Assembly: GCA_033439265.1 (NCBI GenBank) | Contig: JAVTVX010000017.1 | Span: 14,346,501 to 14,410,500, forward strand | Length of the DNA stretch: 64,000 nt | Direction of reading: 5' to 3' | From: Dillenia suffruticosa | Taxonomy: Eukaryota > Streptophyta > Magnoliopsida > Dilleniales > Dilleniaceae | Shown here: positions 44,001-55,100 of the stretch, in pieces | Layout of the letters: every line of letters starts with the position of its first letter | How positions within the stretch are numbered: the first letter of the stretch is position 1 | Translations under genes and position numbers: made by a program | Notes under the pieces: model-generated | The model's database searches: none | Told to the model about the DNA's origin: nothing | What the model saw: the letters and a program-made list of their open reading frames with translations, nothing else

Positions 44001-44809
44001 TTTAAGTCATGGAATGTGACTATGTCTGGATCAAAAATGGCTCTACACCCTAGGTCTTTTGTGGCTTTACTAATGGACAAAAGATCAGAAGTAAGTTGGG
44101 GAACATAAAGGGCACTTGAGGATTTTCCAAAAATTTCAACTTCTCCTATTTGCTTTACTTCCAAATCTTGCCCATTAGCAACTCTCACTATCTTTCGATT
44201 TGGGAGATTTTTAAAGCATTTAAATTTCTTCCTATCCCTAACCATGTGGTGATCTGTGCCGGAATCTACAAGAAATTTTTCAGAATAAGAAGTAGAATTT
44301 TGTTTATTACCATCCATGTGTGCCGAATGTAGAGACCTCTTCAAGTGAATATCCAATTTATCTTGAAGGGTTCCACATTGGGCAACACATTCGGCCACTA
44401 CGGAAGCATAAGATCTTCTTTGTTGGATAGCTTCTTGAAGGCCGAAATTGGAGGAGTTTAGACTTGGATGGACAGCCTCTTTGTGATCAACTTTGTTGTC
44501 CAAGAGTGGGGCTGATTTTTCATCTCCTTGGGGGCCGAATTTGAGGAACTTTTTACAAATTTGTTGATCCTTTATTCTGCTCATTTCTTCCCTTTTACAT
44601 TTCACTTCTTCATAGGATGGAAGAGCTCTTGTATTGGAGATACATTGTTTCAAAGTCTTCCACAGCCCTTTGAATTTATAGGATCCAAATGGCTCTTTAA
44701 AAATGAGGTTTAGTTCCTCACAAATATTCAGCATACCTTGCATCAAAAGAACCCACTTTGGATCATCTTTGAAGTTGAGAGACGGATCGTGAACCCGCTC
44801 TGATACCAT
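41072..44809 (-). CDS. Element J Gag-Pol (1245 aa) with short Gag lacking a zinc knuckle
   Basis: Open frame from MVSER at 44809 (LTR/primer-site junction) to a stop 22 bases inside the 3' LTR. Protease (FLVDSGTDHHM) is already at residue ~181, against 320-340 in A, C and D, so Gag is about 140 residues shorter. The first ~55 residues keep the Gag pattern loosely; the middle of Gag and the CCHC knuckle are absent and a segment with LPSYEEVKCKREEM follows. Integrase residues (HSDIWTS near 362, RSDHGGEY near 422, NGVAERKN near 458), YVDD near 920 and CDADWAGD near 1084 are present. Whether such a Gag could package RNA is doubtful; it may be mobilised in trans or dead. Confidence 0.88.
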   Translation of the reverse strand: MVSERVHDPSLNFKDDPKWVLLMQGMLNICEELNLIFKEPFGSYKFKGLWKTLKQCISNTRALPSYEEVKCKREEMSRIKDQQICKKFLKFGPQGDEKSAPLLDNKVDHKEAVHPSLNSSNFGLQEAIQQRRSYASVVAECVAQCGTLQDKLDIHLKRSLHSAHMDGNKQNSTSYSEKFLVDSGTDHHMVRDRKKFKCFKNLPNRKIVRVANGQDLEVKQIGEVEIFGKSSSALYVPQLTSDLLSISKATKDLGCRAIFDPDIVTFHDLNTNQMIGKGFQRGGLYYLDEGQHAFTTHINNDAFLWHARLGHLNNKALNHLLPNLNIENKSCEACILGKETRTTYPSSESEYITSFELVHSDIWTSPIVSHLGYKYFITFIDQKTRYTWVYLLHSKDQAFEALKSYFKYVTNLYNAKIKALRSDHGGEYTSHKFENFLNENDILHKKSCVYTPQQNGVAERKNRHILETARAMMIHANVPKKFWCDAIKTAVHVINLMPSEILKGKSLLEVLLGRKTKISHLRVFGCVCYIHIPSQFKDKLDHKGRKFLFLGYAIFEKGYKCYDSKTNKTYTSKDVIFVEKESFFSGKEEHEVPRQNTPTSSSDFLVLPYQPLANEIQNNPQMEGENTQGNEDSTSSEEDPSNDSGGAQNSEQTEDPNSENSDEAPPSPPPPLRSSTRLRLPPSEWINQRVFFNSEVTLYPISDYYTTSHVSTKHQAYLNKIDKEVEPRFFEEAKQDPRWVQVMKEEIDALTKNGTWDITHLPKNKKAVGCKWVYKIKHKSDGSIDRFKARLVAKGFTQAYGIDYKETYAPVAKMNSIKVLMSLAVNHEWNMYQMDVANAFLQGNLEEEVYMQPPQGFQHHEGKVCKLRKAIYGLKQSPRAWYAKLSQAFLSYGFLKCNSDSSLFVKKKENGKTTIALVYVDDIIIKGNDTHHIELVSNFLKNRFEIKDLGKLKYFLGIELAYCPNGLVLSQRKYALDLLQETGKLGAKPACSPVSTSGPLIDDEEPFMDIERYQRLIGRLIYLTITRPDISFAVSQVSQHMHAPKKGHWRAAERILHYIKGSPGLGIWMKNNKNSEIEGYCDADWAGDIKDRRSTSGYCMFVGGNLVAWKSKKQHVVSRSSSEAEYRAMASAASEIVWLKALVEELGYRVTTPIKLHCDNQSAIHITSNPVFHERTKHIEVNCHFIRQKVEERLITTPHIKGKNQLADIFTKGGTAAHLQDILGKLGTIDIYAPNLRGSVEMKNT

Positions 44810-45068
44810 GTTGAAATTCAAAGTAAGAAGAACCAACTAAAATTTATAACTTTATTGAATTTGAGAGCAATTCTTGTACATAATAAGAGAACTTTTTTCA
44901 TAGTTTACAAGGGGAGGTCAATCCCTATTTATAGAGAAAATGAGAGGGAGAAAGAATGGGAGAATGGAAGAGTGGAGAGAGCATAATGCTCTCTCCTCTA
45001 GCTAGCCGTTGGAGGCTTCCAACGGCTAGTTTAAGAACTGGCCATTGGGGCCTCCAACGGCTAGCCGG
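44809..45068 (-). repeat. 5' LTR of J, truncated
   Basis: 260 bases from TGTTGAAATTC; TATA box on minus at 44933-44926. The exact break (45063-45069) is blurred by shared bases ccggg. Confidence 0.85.
45003..45063. promoter_or_regulatory. Three MSA-like sites in J 5' LTR
   Basis: Perfect YCYAACGGYYA matches at 45003-45013 (-), 45018-45028 (+) and 45053-45063 (+), 70-130 bp upstream of TATA; a fourth repeat near 45039 is mutated (ggccattgg). Confidence 0.55.
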
Positions 45069-45989
45069 GTGTGCCCTTTAGGTAGTGAAGTATTCTTTCG
45101 GTAGCTCTCTAATGCTTTCTTTTTGGCTTGTACATATGTTGACTAACTTGTCCCACAGCAAAGGAGATATCGGGTCTTGTTATCGTGAGATAGATTAGTC
45201 TCCCTACAAGCCTTTGGTATCTCTGTTCATCCTCAAACTCTTCGTCTTCATCTTTAAGGCCACAAGAAGTGCTGGTCGGACTACATGCGAGTTTGGCACC
45301 TAACTTTCCGGTTTCCTGCAAAAGATCATGCACATACTTTCTTTGTGATAGAACAAACCCATTTGGACAATAGGCAAATTCTATCCCTAGAAAGTACTTT
45401 AGTTTCCCTAAGTCCTTAATCTCAAACTTTGTTTGGAGAAATTTCCTAACTTGATTAATTTAGTTCAAGTCATTTCCGGTTATGATTATATCATCTACAT
45501 ATACTAGGACTATAATGAATTTATCTTTTAGTTTCTTAACAAAAGGAGATGAGTCACTAGTGCATTTCTTAAAGTCATGATCAAGAAGAGTAGAACTAAG
45601 CTTGGCATACCAAGCTCTTGGTGATTGTTTAAGTCCATAGATAGCTTTCTTTAATTTGCAAACTTTGTTGTCTTGATGAGAGAAACCCGGAGGAACCTCC
45701 ATATACACCCCTTCTTCTAAGTCCCCTTGGAGAAAGGCATTTGCAAAATCCATTTGAAATAGAGGTAGAGAGTAGTTGGCAGCAAGGGATAAGAGTACAT
45801 GAATGGTATTCATTTTTGCCATGGGAGCAAATGTTTTCTTATAGTCTACTCCATAAGCTTGAGTAAAACCCTTGGCAACTAATCTTGCCTTGTATTTGTC
45901 AAGACTCCCATCACTTTTGTGTTTGATTTTGTAGACCCACTTGCACCCTACGGCTTTTTTCCCTTTTGGAAGTGATGTTATTTCCCATG
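45069..45989 (-). pseudogene. A3: reverse transcriptase fragment of an A-type copia
   Basis: Corresponds to A about 2433-3353 with high similarity. It reads from the SLPKGKKAVGCKW region of RT to the ATER(I)LHYLKG region, including YVDD near 45490. One nonsense change (TTA to TAA at about 45460) and the missing ends make it non-coding. E3 is inserted at its right end (flank CCATG); the continuation of A3 after E3 is missing. Confidence 0.88.
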
Positions 45990-46449
45990 TGTTGAAATAT
46001 CAAAAAATAAAGCACAAGAAATGAAGAATACTTTTGAATTTTATTGAAGAAGAATGAGAGCATACATGGACAAATTTGAGAGCATTTTTCTCATGGTTTT
46101 TGGAGATACAATGAGGCTCTATTTATAGAGAAAATGGAAAAATAGCCAGTAGAAAGTGATTCAAAAGTAATATTCCCGTTGGAGCTCAAACCCCAAGGAA
46201 TTCCAACAGCTAGTTTTTTGACTGTTGAAATATATGCTGCCCAACCTGCCCCTAGCTATTTGGGTTTGCTTCCTAGACTTTTCTCCAAACTTTTGGGCTT
46301 CCTTGGGCCTATTTTTGAATGTATTTTGGGTTGGTTTAGGCTGCCCAAATGGGCCATGCTTGCTGGACAATGCATGCTGATTTTTGGACTTCTAAGTAGA
46401 TGCACTTGGTTGGTGATGAAGATGGGTTAAGTTATCCTTCTTTTCAACA
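45990..46449 (-). repeat. 3' LTR of E3
   Basis: 460 bp; carries an extra ten bases (around 46160-46170, tcaaaagtaa) also seen in similar form in E4. Confidence 0.92.
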
Positions 46450-49400
46450 CTCCCCCTCAAGTTGGGTGCGTAGATATCGATAGTGCCCAACTTGTTCATG
46501 ATTTCTTGAAGATGCATTGCAGTTCCCCCTTTTGTGAAGATATCAGCTAGTTGCTCTTTTCCTTTGATGTAGGGAGTGGCTATAAGCTTTTCTTCCACCT
46601 TTTGTCAAATGAAGTGACAATCAACTTCTATGTGTTTAGTCCTTTCATGGAAGACCGGATTGGATGCAATATGAATTGCCGATTGATTGTCACAATGCAA
46701 GTTGATTGGTGTAGAAACATTGAACTCTAATTCCTCTACTAGAGCCTTCAACCATACAATCTCACTGGCTGCTGACGCCATTGCTCTATACTCAGCCTCT
46801 GCACTCGATCTTGACACCACATGTTGTTTTTTGCTCTTCCATGCTACCAAGTTGCCTCCTACGAACATGCAGTACCCGGTGGTAGATCTTCTATCCTTTG
46901 AATCGCTCGCCCAATCTGCATCGCAAAAGCCTTCAATTTGGGAGCTTCCATTGTTCTTCATCCAAATACCTAGTCCTGGTGATTTCTTGATGTAGTGAAG
47001 GATGCGCTCAACTGCTCTCCAATGACCCATCTTTGGAGAATGCATATGTTGACTAATTTGGCTCACGGCAAAGGCTATGTCTGGCCTAGTGATGGTGAGG
47101 TAGATCAGTCGTCCTACAAGTCTTTGATATCTCTCTATGTCCTCAAGTGGCTCCTCATCATCTACTAGAGGTCCAGTGGTGACAATAGGGCTACAAGCTG
47201 GCTTTCCTCCTAGCTTTCCTGTTTCCTGCAAAAGATCAAGTGCATATTTCCTTTGGGATAGAATTAACCCATTATTACAATAGGCTAACTCAATTCCTAG
47301 GAAATACTTTAGTCTCCCTAAATCTTTAATTTCAAACCTAGAACTCAAGAAATTTCTAACTATATCTATTAAATGCATGTCATTTCCAGTAATGATGATA
47401 TCATCTACGTAAACTAAGGCTATCACTATTTTATCATTGTTTTTTCTAATGAAAACAGAAGAGTCGCTATGGCATTTAACAAATCCACTACTAAGGAAAG
47501 CATGGCTTAATTTTGCATACCATGCCCTTGGGGATTGCTTCAGCCCGTAGATAACTTTGCGTAGTTTGCACACGTTTCCTCCTTGTTGTTGGAACCCTTG
47601 AGGAAGTTGCATGTACACTTCTTCTTCGAGATCTCCTTGAAGGAACGCGTTTGCTACATCCATTTGAAACATGCTCCATCCATGGTTCACCGCAAGAGAC
47701 ATCAAGACCCTAATTGTATTCATTTTGGCAACGGGTGCGTATGTCTCTTTGTAATCTATCGCATATGCTTGAGTGAATCCTTTAGCCACAAGTCTTGCCT
47801 TAAACCTTTCAATTGATCCATCACTTTTATATTTGATTTTGTATACCCATTTGCATCCGACGGCTCACTTGCTCTTTGGAAGAGAGGTGACTTCCCATGT
47901 ACCGTTCTTGGTCAATGCATTTAGCTCTTCCTTCATTGCCTTTCTCCACCTTGGGTCCTTGGATGCTTCATCATATGTCCTAGGCTCCTGTTCTTTATCT
48001 ATGCCACTCAAAAAATTTTGGTGGCTCAAAGAAACATGTGAGATGATATAATAATTAGAAATCGGATGTGATGTTACCTTGGAGTTATAGTAAACTCTAC
48101 GGTTAATCCATTCCGAACGGGGAACCCTAAGCCTCGTGGATCGCCTAAGGTGAGGAGGTGGTGCATCCAAATCTCCCTCTACATGCTCGGATTCTTCCTC
48201 TTCGGTTTCTTGATCTCGCCCTGAAGTGTGGGCTGCCTCCTCTTCTATGGAGTTTGATCCTTCTTCTTCATTATTTTGAGATTGCTCATTAGTCTCTTGG
48301 GAGATTCCTTCAGCAATTGGTGGAGATGATTGATTCGGGAGAAGTAAGAAATTCCACGTGCTTGGAGTGCTCTCTTCTTCTGATGATTGATGTTCTTCAT
48401 TATCTACAAAAAATGACTCATTCTCCACAAATATCACATCCTTAGATGTGTATGTTTGGTTAGTTTTAGGGTCATAACATCTATACCCCTTTTCAAAGGA
48501 AGCATACCCCAAAAATATGCACTTTCTACCCTTATGATCTAACTTATCCCTCATGTGTGCTGGAATATGAATGTAACATACACAACCGAATGTTCTAAGA
48601 TGAGATATCTTAGGTTTTCTATCTAGTAGGGCTTCTAAGGGTGACTTGCCATCCAGGACTTGAGATGGGATAAGGTTTATTAGGTGGACAGCGGTTTTTA
48701 TTCCATCACACCAAAATTTCTTAGGCATTTCTAATATGTGCCTATTTTTCCTTTCAGCCACCCCATTTTGTTGAGGTGTGTACATACAAGACATTTGATG
48801 TATAATGCCATTCTCTCTAAGGTAGTTTTCAAATGTCAAACTAGTGAATTCTCCACCATGGTCCGTCCTTAGAATTTTAATGTTAGCATTGTAAAATTTG
48901 GTCACATATCTCTCATAGCTTTTAAAGGCTTCAAAAGCTTGATCTTTGGTATTCAAAAGGTAGACCCAAGTGTACCTAGTTTTTTGGTCTACAAAAGTAA
49001 TGAAATACTTGTAGCCTAAATGAGATTTGATAGGTGAAGTCCACAAATCCGAATGAACTAAATCAAAAGCATCTTTATAAATTGTTTTTGAATTGGGATA
49101 CATTGATCGGGTTTCCTTTCCCAGAATACAAGCTTCACAATGTCTATCTTCAATATTAATACTTGGAAATAGACGCTTTAAAGCTTGGTCACTAGGATGC
49201 CCAAAACGTTTATGCCAAAGAGATGCATCTTCTTTGATATGAGCTACGAGTGCATGATGCTTTTGATCCAAAAAATATAGATCCCCTCTTCTAGAACCCT
49301 TGCCAATCAATTGATTCGACTTGAGGTCCTGAAAAGTAACAGTGTTTGGGTCAAAAACAACTCTACACCCTTGATCCTTAGTGACTTTGCTAATGGACAA

Positions 49401-50610
49401 AAGATTTGAAGTGAGTTGGGGAACAAATAAAGCATTTGATGTTTTTCCAAAAAGTTCAATTTCCCCAATTTGCTCAACTTTCAAATCTTGCCCATTGGCA
49501 ACACGGACTATCTTATGGTTAGGGAGTTTTTTAAAATGCTTGATTTTTCTTCTATCCCTTACCATATGATGGTCTGTTCCCGAATCAATGAGAAAATCTT
49601 CAAAATTGAAAGAGGAAAGTGTTTTGATTTTTACCATTGGAGGGAGCAAGTTGTTGAAACTTCTTGGAGATGTCATTGAGTTGACTTTGAAGAGCAGCAA
49701 AATCAGCCATGGTAGGTCCTTGAAGCTTGGTGTGAAGTACATTATGCTGCTCGGAAAGTTGCTCCCTTGGTTTGAAGGTCTTGAGCTTTAAATGAGGATG
49801 AAGGTTCCAACACTTCTCCTTCGTATGTCCTCTTTTCTTGCAATGGGTGCATACATCAATTTTCTTTGGAACTTGATGTGCTTTGGCAGCCATGTGCTCT
49901 TCAACGGTAGCCATGTGACCTTGAGCTTCAAGTCTAAGTTTGGAATTTTCTTCCAAACGCATGCTAACTTCCGTTCGTTGGATCATATTTTGCACTTCTC
50001 CAAATGAAGGAAATTCCTTCATTCGGAGAATTTCTTGTCTAAGAAGAGAGTAGGAATCATCTAGACCCATGAGAAGACCAAAGATTTTATCTTCTTCTTT
50101 CCTCTTTTGGAGGACTTTGAGATCTATGGAATCCGGACGGAGAGTGGAGAGCTCATTCCAAGTATCCGTATATTCCCCAAAATATTGAGGAAGTGATTTC
50201 CCTTCCTTTTTGATGTTTGAAATTTGTCGTTTGAGCTCAAAAATTCTGCCAAGGTTAGATTCTTGGCCATAAAGAGAAAACATTGTGTCCCATATTAGTT
50301 TTGCATTGGGAGCACAAGTCACCATAGCTTTGTGTGTTTCATCCATGGAATTGAGTAGAAGAAAAAACACATGATTGTCCCTCTTCTTCCATTCTCTGTA
50401 GGAAGAATCCACCTCTTCAAGTGGTTGATCAAGTATGTGACCCTCCAAGTTGTGAAGTTCCAGCACCCTTCTCATCAAGGCTGCCTATTGATAATAATTT
50501 CCTCCTCTTAATTGAATGGAGGATATATTTTGAAATTGGGTAAGGTTGATGGAAGGTGGAAGGTCACCCAACCTTGAAGAGGAAGGGATCGAAGTTTGCT
50601 CTGATACCAT
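46392..50610 (-). pseudogene. E3 Gag-Pol: same three stops as E1 plus a frameshift
   Basis: Stops at 50487-50485 (TAG), 47867-47865 (TGA) and 46607-46605 (TGA) match those of E1, as does the in-frame deletion in integrase (RHILEMPKKFW). A further 2 bp deletion near 49613, between the knuckle and the protease, shifts the frame in E3 only. Domains are otherwise as in E1. It cannot make a working polyprotein. Confidence 0.93.
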
Positions 50611-51059
50611 GTTGAAATATCAAAAAATAGAGCACAAGAAATGAAGAATACTTCTGAATTTTATTGAAGAAGAATGAGAGCATACATGGACAGATTTGAG
50701 AGCATTTTTCTCATAGTTTTTTGGAGATATAATGAGGCTCTATTTATAGAGAAAAGGGAAAAATAGCCAGTAGAAAGTGATATTCCCGTTGGAGCTCAAA
50801 CCCCAAGGAATTCCAACAGCTAGTTTTTTGACTGTTGAAATATATGCTGCCCAAACTGCCCCTAGCTATTTGGGTTTGCTTCCTAGACTTTTCTCCAAAC
50901 TTTTGGGCTTCCTTGGGCCTATTTTTGAATGTATTTTGGGTTGGTTTAGGCTGCCCAAATGGGCCATGCTTGCTGGACAATGCATGCTGATTTTTGGACT
51001 TCTAAGTAGATGCACTTGGTTGGTGATGAAGATGGGTTAAGTTATCCTTCTTTTCAACA
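50610..51059 (-). repeat. 5' LTR of E3
   Basis: 450 bp, ending TTTTCAACA at 51059, followed by CATAT of F2. Confidence 0.93.
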
Positions 51060-51064
51060 CATAT

Positions 51065-51386
51065 ATCATATATATATCAATAAGTATCAAAATCAGTATA
51101 TAGTGATAAATGTCACTACCTGTAAACCCAATAATTCCATATGTCTCACAAAAGAATCTCTCACAATGGGTTTGATGAAGAGAATAGCTACCATGATGTA
51201 TTGAAAAAATATACTTAGACATCACTATACCCTTCTCGGTGATATCTCTCACAAAATGGTATCTAGTATCTATATATTTGGTTTTACTGTGATATTTAGG
51301 GTTTCAGTTGTAGACAATATCGGCCTAATTATCACTATAAATTATCATCGACCTCCCACTATCTACTACAACCCCTAAATCATCCA
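51065..51386 (-). pseudogene. F2 RNase H end
   Basis: Colinear with bases 110-420 of F1: reads RDITEKGIVMSKYIF and HCERFFCETYGIIGFT. Non-functional; cut by the G solo LTR at 51387. Confidence 0.75.
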
Positions 51387-52160
51387 TGATGTGAACCCGT
51401 TGGGTATAAAAACCCTAGAACTCACGAACAAGTTAATTTAGCCCAAAAATCATCCCAACGAATTATTTGAACCGGTTGAATTAAAAACCTCAACCCTTCC
51501 CCTAAGGGAGGAAGAATCTGAGGTATATGACCTTAGCCCGTTTCTTACTAGATAAAGAACCTTGGTATAAAGATGGAATGAATGATACCACAATTTAGAT
51601 GGTTCGAAACTTAGATTGATAAGTCAAAGAACTAAACAAGACTTCTTTTTTGAATAAGTTCAAAGTTCTCAAAAGAATAAGATCTGTGTGAAGAATCCTC
51701 ACAATTTTTTTAATTCTCTTTAAAGTATTATTTTTTACATAATGTATAATGATCTATTTATAAGCTAAAGGTAAAAACATAATTAGCAATTAAAAATTTA
51801 GTAACTCCCTAAACAATAAAGAATTAGGAAACTAAAACATAAGTTATAAAAAATAAAAATTAGGAAACTAAATAAATCAAACTATTTTGACCAAGTCTTA
51901 CTGCTATTTTTTCTTTATTTTCGTCCTCCCTTGGTTTTGGGTAGTTTTGGACCTTTTATTCTGCCAACTGGTCTTGTATGAGCATAATTAAGGCCTATTT
52001 TGGTTCTTTATTTATTTGGGCTCCAATTTCTTGTTGTAAAGCCCCCTGAATTAAGTTATTCAGTGCTTCTTTGAATCTTTTAACTTGGCCCTTTGTCACC
52101 GGCTCAACTGGAACTTGAATTGAATCTCGTGAATTCCTTGCAATTTTGATGATCTCATCA
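51387..52160 (-). repeat. Solo LTR of family G
   Basis: 774 bp, TGATGTGAACCC...GATCTCATCA, flanked by ATCCA at 51382-51386 and 52161-52165. It matches the 5' LTR of the G element at 57310-58079 in reverse orientation. It holds a short frame (about 52192-51995 on minus) with VEPVTKGQVKRFKEALNNLIQ. Confidence 0.92.
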
Positions 52161-52165
52161 ATCCA

Positions 52166-55100
52166 GAAATCTCCAAAACCAAACACTCTCATGAACTGCC
52201 ATTAAGCATGTCACAAGTTCAATCTATATCATAGATAGAGATATACAAATTTGTTTTTTGTTTCTCCATGACATGGTACCATTTATTGAGCAAGACAGTA
52301 AAAACTGATATCAATTTGCGTCTATTCAGATCACCACTCCAATCAGCGTCTGAATGTCCAACGAAATGCAAATCACCTCTTTCATAACACAAAAAGAGGT
52401 TCGTAGTTCTCTTGTAATATCTCAAAATCCTTTTTACTATTCTCCAATGATCCTTTCCAGGATTCCATTGAAACTTACTCACCAAATCTATTGCAAAATA
52501 AATGTCTGATCACGTATGTTTCATCACATACACAAGACCGCCCTTTGCACTGGTATAAGAGATTGTGTAAATCTCCCTTATTTTTTCTTAAGTTATATGG
52601 TACATACTAAGATTCAAGTTTTTGTCTTTAGCGATAAGAGTATCTAATGGGTTGCATTCGCTTATCTCGAAATGCTCAAAAATCTTTCTGATGTAGAACT
52701 CTTGTTAAAGAGTCAACATTCTTATTGAGCGATCTCTCTGGATCTTTACTCCGAAAATGAACTAAGTCTCATATATATTTTTCATGTCAGAACTCGACAA
52801 TAAGAACATGATCACAAAAGGTTCACTAAAACGTTTCAAACAGACACAATGATCATTCTTGATCATTATAAAACCATAAAATATCACATTCTCATAAAAT
52901 TTAAGATACCACCGTCTGGATGACTATTTTAGATCGTATATCAACATTTGAAGTCGACAGACCTTATTCTCATGATCTACTAGAATGAACCCAGGGGTTG
53001 CTCTATGTAGATCTACTTATCCAAAACTTCCATTTACAAAAGGCGGTTTGTTCGTCTATCTAGTATAACTCCAAATCCATATCGCAACAATCACTAAAAA
53101 TAAACGGATTGAGATAAATTGGACTATGACTTCTCAGTCCAACTCTTTAGTCTGATTGTAACCCTTCATTACTAGACGGGCTATATATACCTCTCAACTG
53201 ATCCATTGGCCTTTCTCTTGATCTTAAGAACTTTCTTGTTTCCAATGACCCTTCTGCCCTTAAATCAACTAAATCATTGAAAACTTACTCATTTCTCAAT
53301 GGTCTTTCTGTATTCAGGCAAATCAACTAGATTCCAAACCCTATTGATTTTTATTGACTCGTTTTTTTTATCTATGGCCTTCAATAAATGATTCTTTGTA
53401 AAATCCTATGAGAACTTCTAGGATTGCTTTAAATTTCTTATCATCCTCATGAGTCACAATAGGGGTCTTACTCTCATTCGGGCAACGACGTTTAAGTACG
53501 CGCCCTCAACACTTTTACGAGGAGAGAGAACCTCTTCACCTCTAAATGGATCACTCCCATTTTGACCAAAATCTGTAATGAGTTCTTGTGTCCCATAGCG
53601 GGGCTCACTTGAGTTATTAAACTCATCTATCTTATAGAAAGTAAAGTCTCAATCAATTTCACCTCTTGATGAATCACTCCCACTAGGACGAAAATCCTTA
53701 ATCGGTTCTTCGATTCCGCCACTAGGCTCAGTTGAGCTACTAATCTCATCCATCGAATAGAAGGTAGAATTCTAATTGACTTCACCTCTCTTAGGGAAAT
53801 TATATTCAAGAAATATGGTATCACGAGACTCAATTTTAGTAACAGTGTCATCAGTATGTTTATTTAGAACACATGCCCCCTGAAGTGTTCTAAGTAGGTT
53901 ATTAAAAATACATTTTTTTCTCGCGGATCTAACTTGCCTTGTGAATGTGAAAAATCATGATCATATGTGGCACAACCGTATGACCTCAAGTGGCTAAGGT
54001 CAGGCTACCTCTCTGTCTAAAGCTCAAATAGAGTACTGACTGCGGACTTTAATAAAATACAGTTGAGAACGTAGACTGCAATCAATAAAACACCTCCCCA
54101 ATAGGAGATTAGCAAATTGGCCTACGCCATCATAAACCTCACTATTTCCAACAAAGTAAATTCCTCTTTTTGGTTACTCCATTCTACTGATAAGAAACAG
54201 AAATAGTCAGCTGTCCCATAATATCCTTCTTCAAACAGAGCTTTCTGTGTAGTTTTGACAAATACTCATACTCTCATCGATTCTAAGAGTTTTCACTCTC
54301 AATTCAAACAGATTTTCAATCTTACTAATAAATCTCTTGAAATATTTCAATACACATATTTGTGCGAAATCAAATAAATATACCTGATACGCATGTAATC
54401 GTCTATGAACGTAATAAACTACACAACTCTATTTCAAGCTCTCATACTCATATGACCACAGATATCAGAGTGGACCAGTTACATAGAGTCACAGCTCTTA
54501 TTGGATTGTCAAATAATTTTCTTGTAGTTTTGCTGGCTAAGCAAAACTCACATATGGCTAACTCGAATCTAATTAGAGGGTCTAACAAATTACTCACTAC
54601 TTACCGATTCATCCTATCTTGTCTTATGTGTCCAAGTCTACTATGTCACTGATTTACATCACAATCAGCACAATCAAACTAGAGGCAATAGAATAATAAC
54701 AAAAAATACCATTAAAAAGAACAAATTCAGTGCATAGATTTCATAATTGATAGAACCAGAACAATCAAAAGAATTGTCGTAGCTAATAAAAACATTAGAG
54801 CTTCCAAAGGACAAAGGCAAAGCATATTCTCGGCAATCCAAACAAAGTATAAAAATTAAGTTCCGTCAAATATCTAAAGCGTAAAAAATGTTATTTAAAT
54901 ACAGATTCTATCTACATTGCAACTCAAACTTGCAAGTGTCAATCTCTCTGCTGACGATAACAAATGCTCCATTCCCCATATGAATCCTCTTAGTATGAGG
55001 ACTCACTCATCAAAACTCTATGTACGCTCTCCTATCTTGAGTTACATGGTCGGTGACTCTTGAATTTATAATTCATAAAGGAGAGAAATCAGTGAATAAT

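Larger units (their letters stand above)
40732..45068 (-). mobile_element. J: copia element with intact ORF but damaged LTRs
   Basis: Left (3') LTR 40732-41093 (362 bp) has lost the U3 repeat region; right (5') LTR starts at 44809 and is cut near 45068 where A-type pol sequence begins (ccgggtgtgcc). No target duplication can be tested because the right end is missing; left flank is TAAAT. It has the primer site at 44808-44797 and polypurine tract at 41105-41094. Confidence 0.88.
45990..51059 (-). mobile_element. E3: second defective copy of family E, nearly identical to E1
   Basis: Both LTRs are complete: 45990-46449 (460 bp, with a 10 bp insertion) and 50610-51059 (450 bp). Flanks do not match: CCATG on the left, CATAT on the right. 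The right flank pairs with the left flank of E1 at 25747-25751. The internal part differs from E1 at only a few bases (near 47921, 48028, 48210 and 49601) plus a 2 bp deletion near 49613, while the left LTR differs from the E1 left LTR at about nine places. Right LTRs appear identical. Confidence 0.92.
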
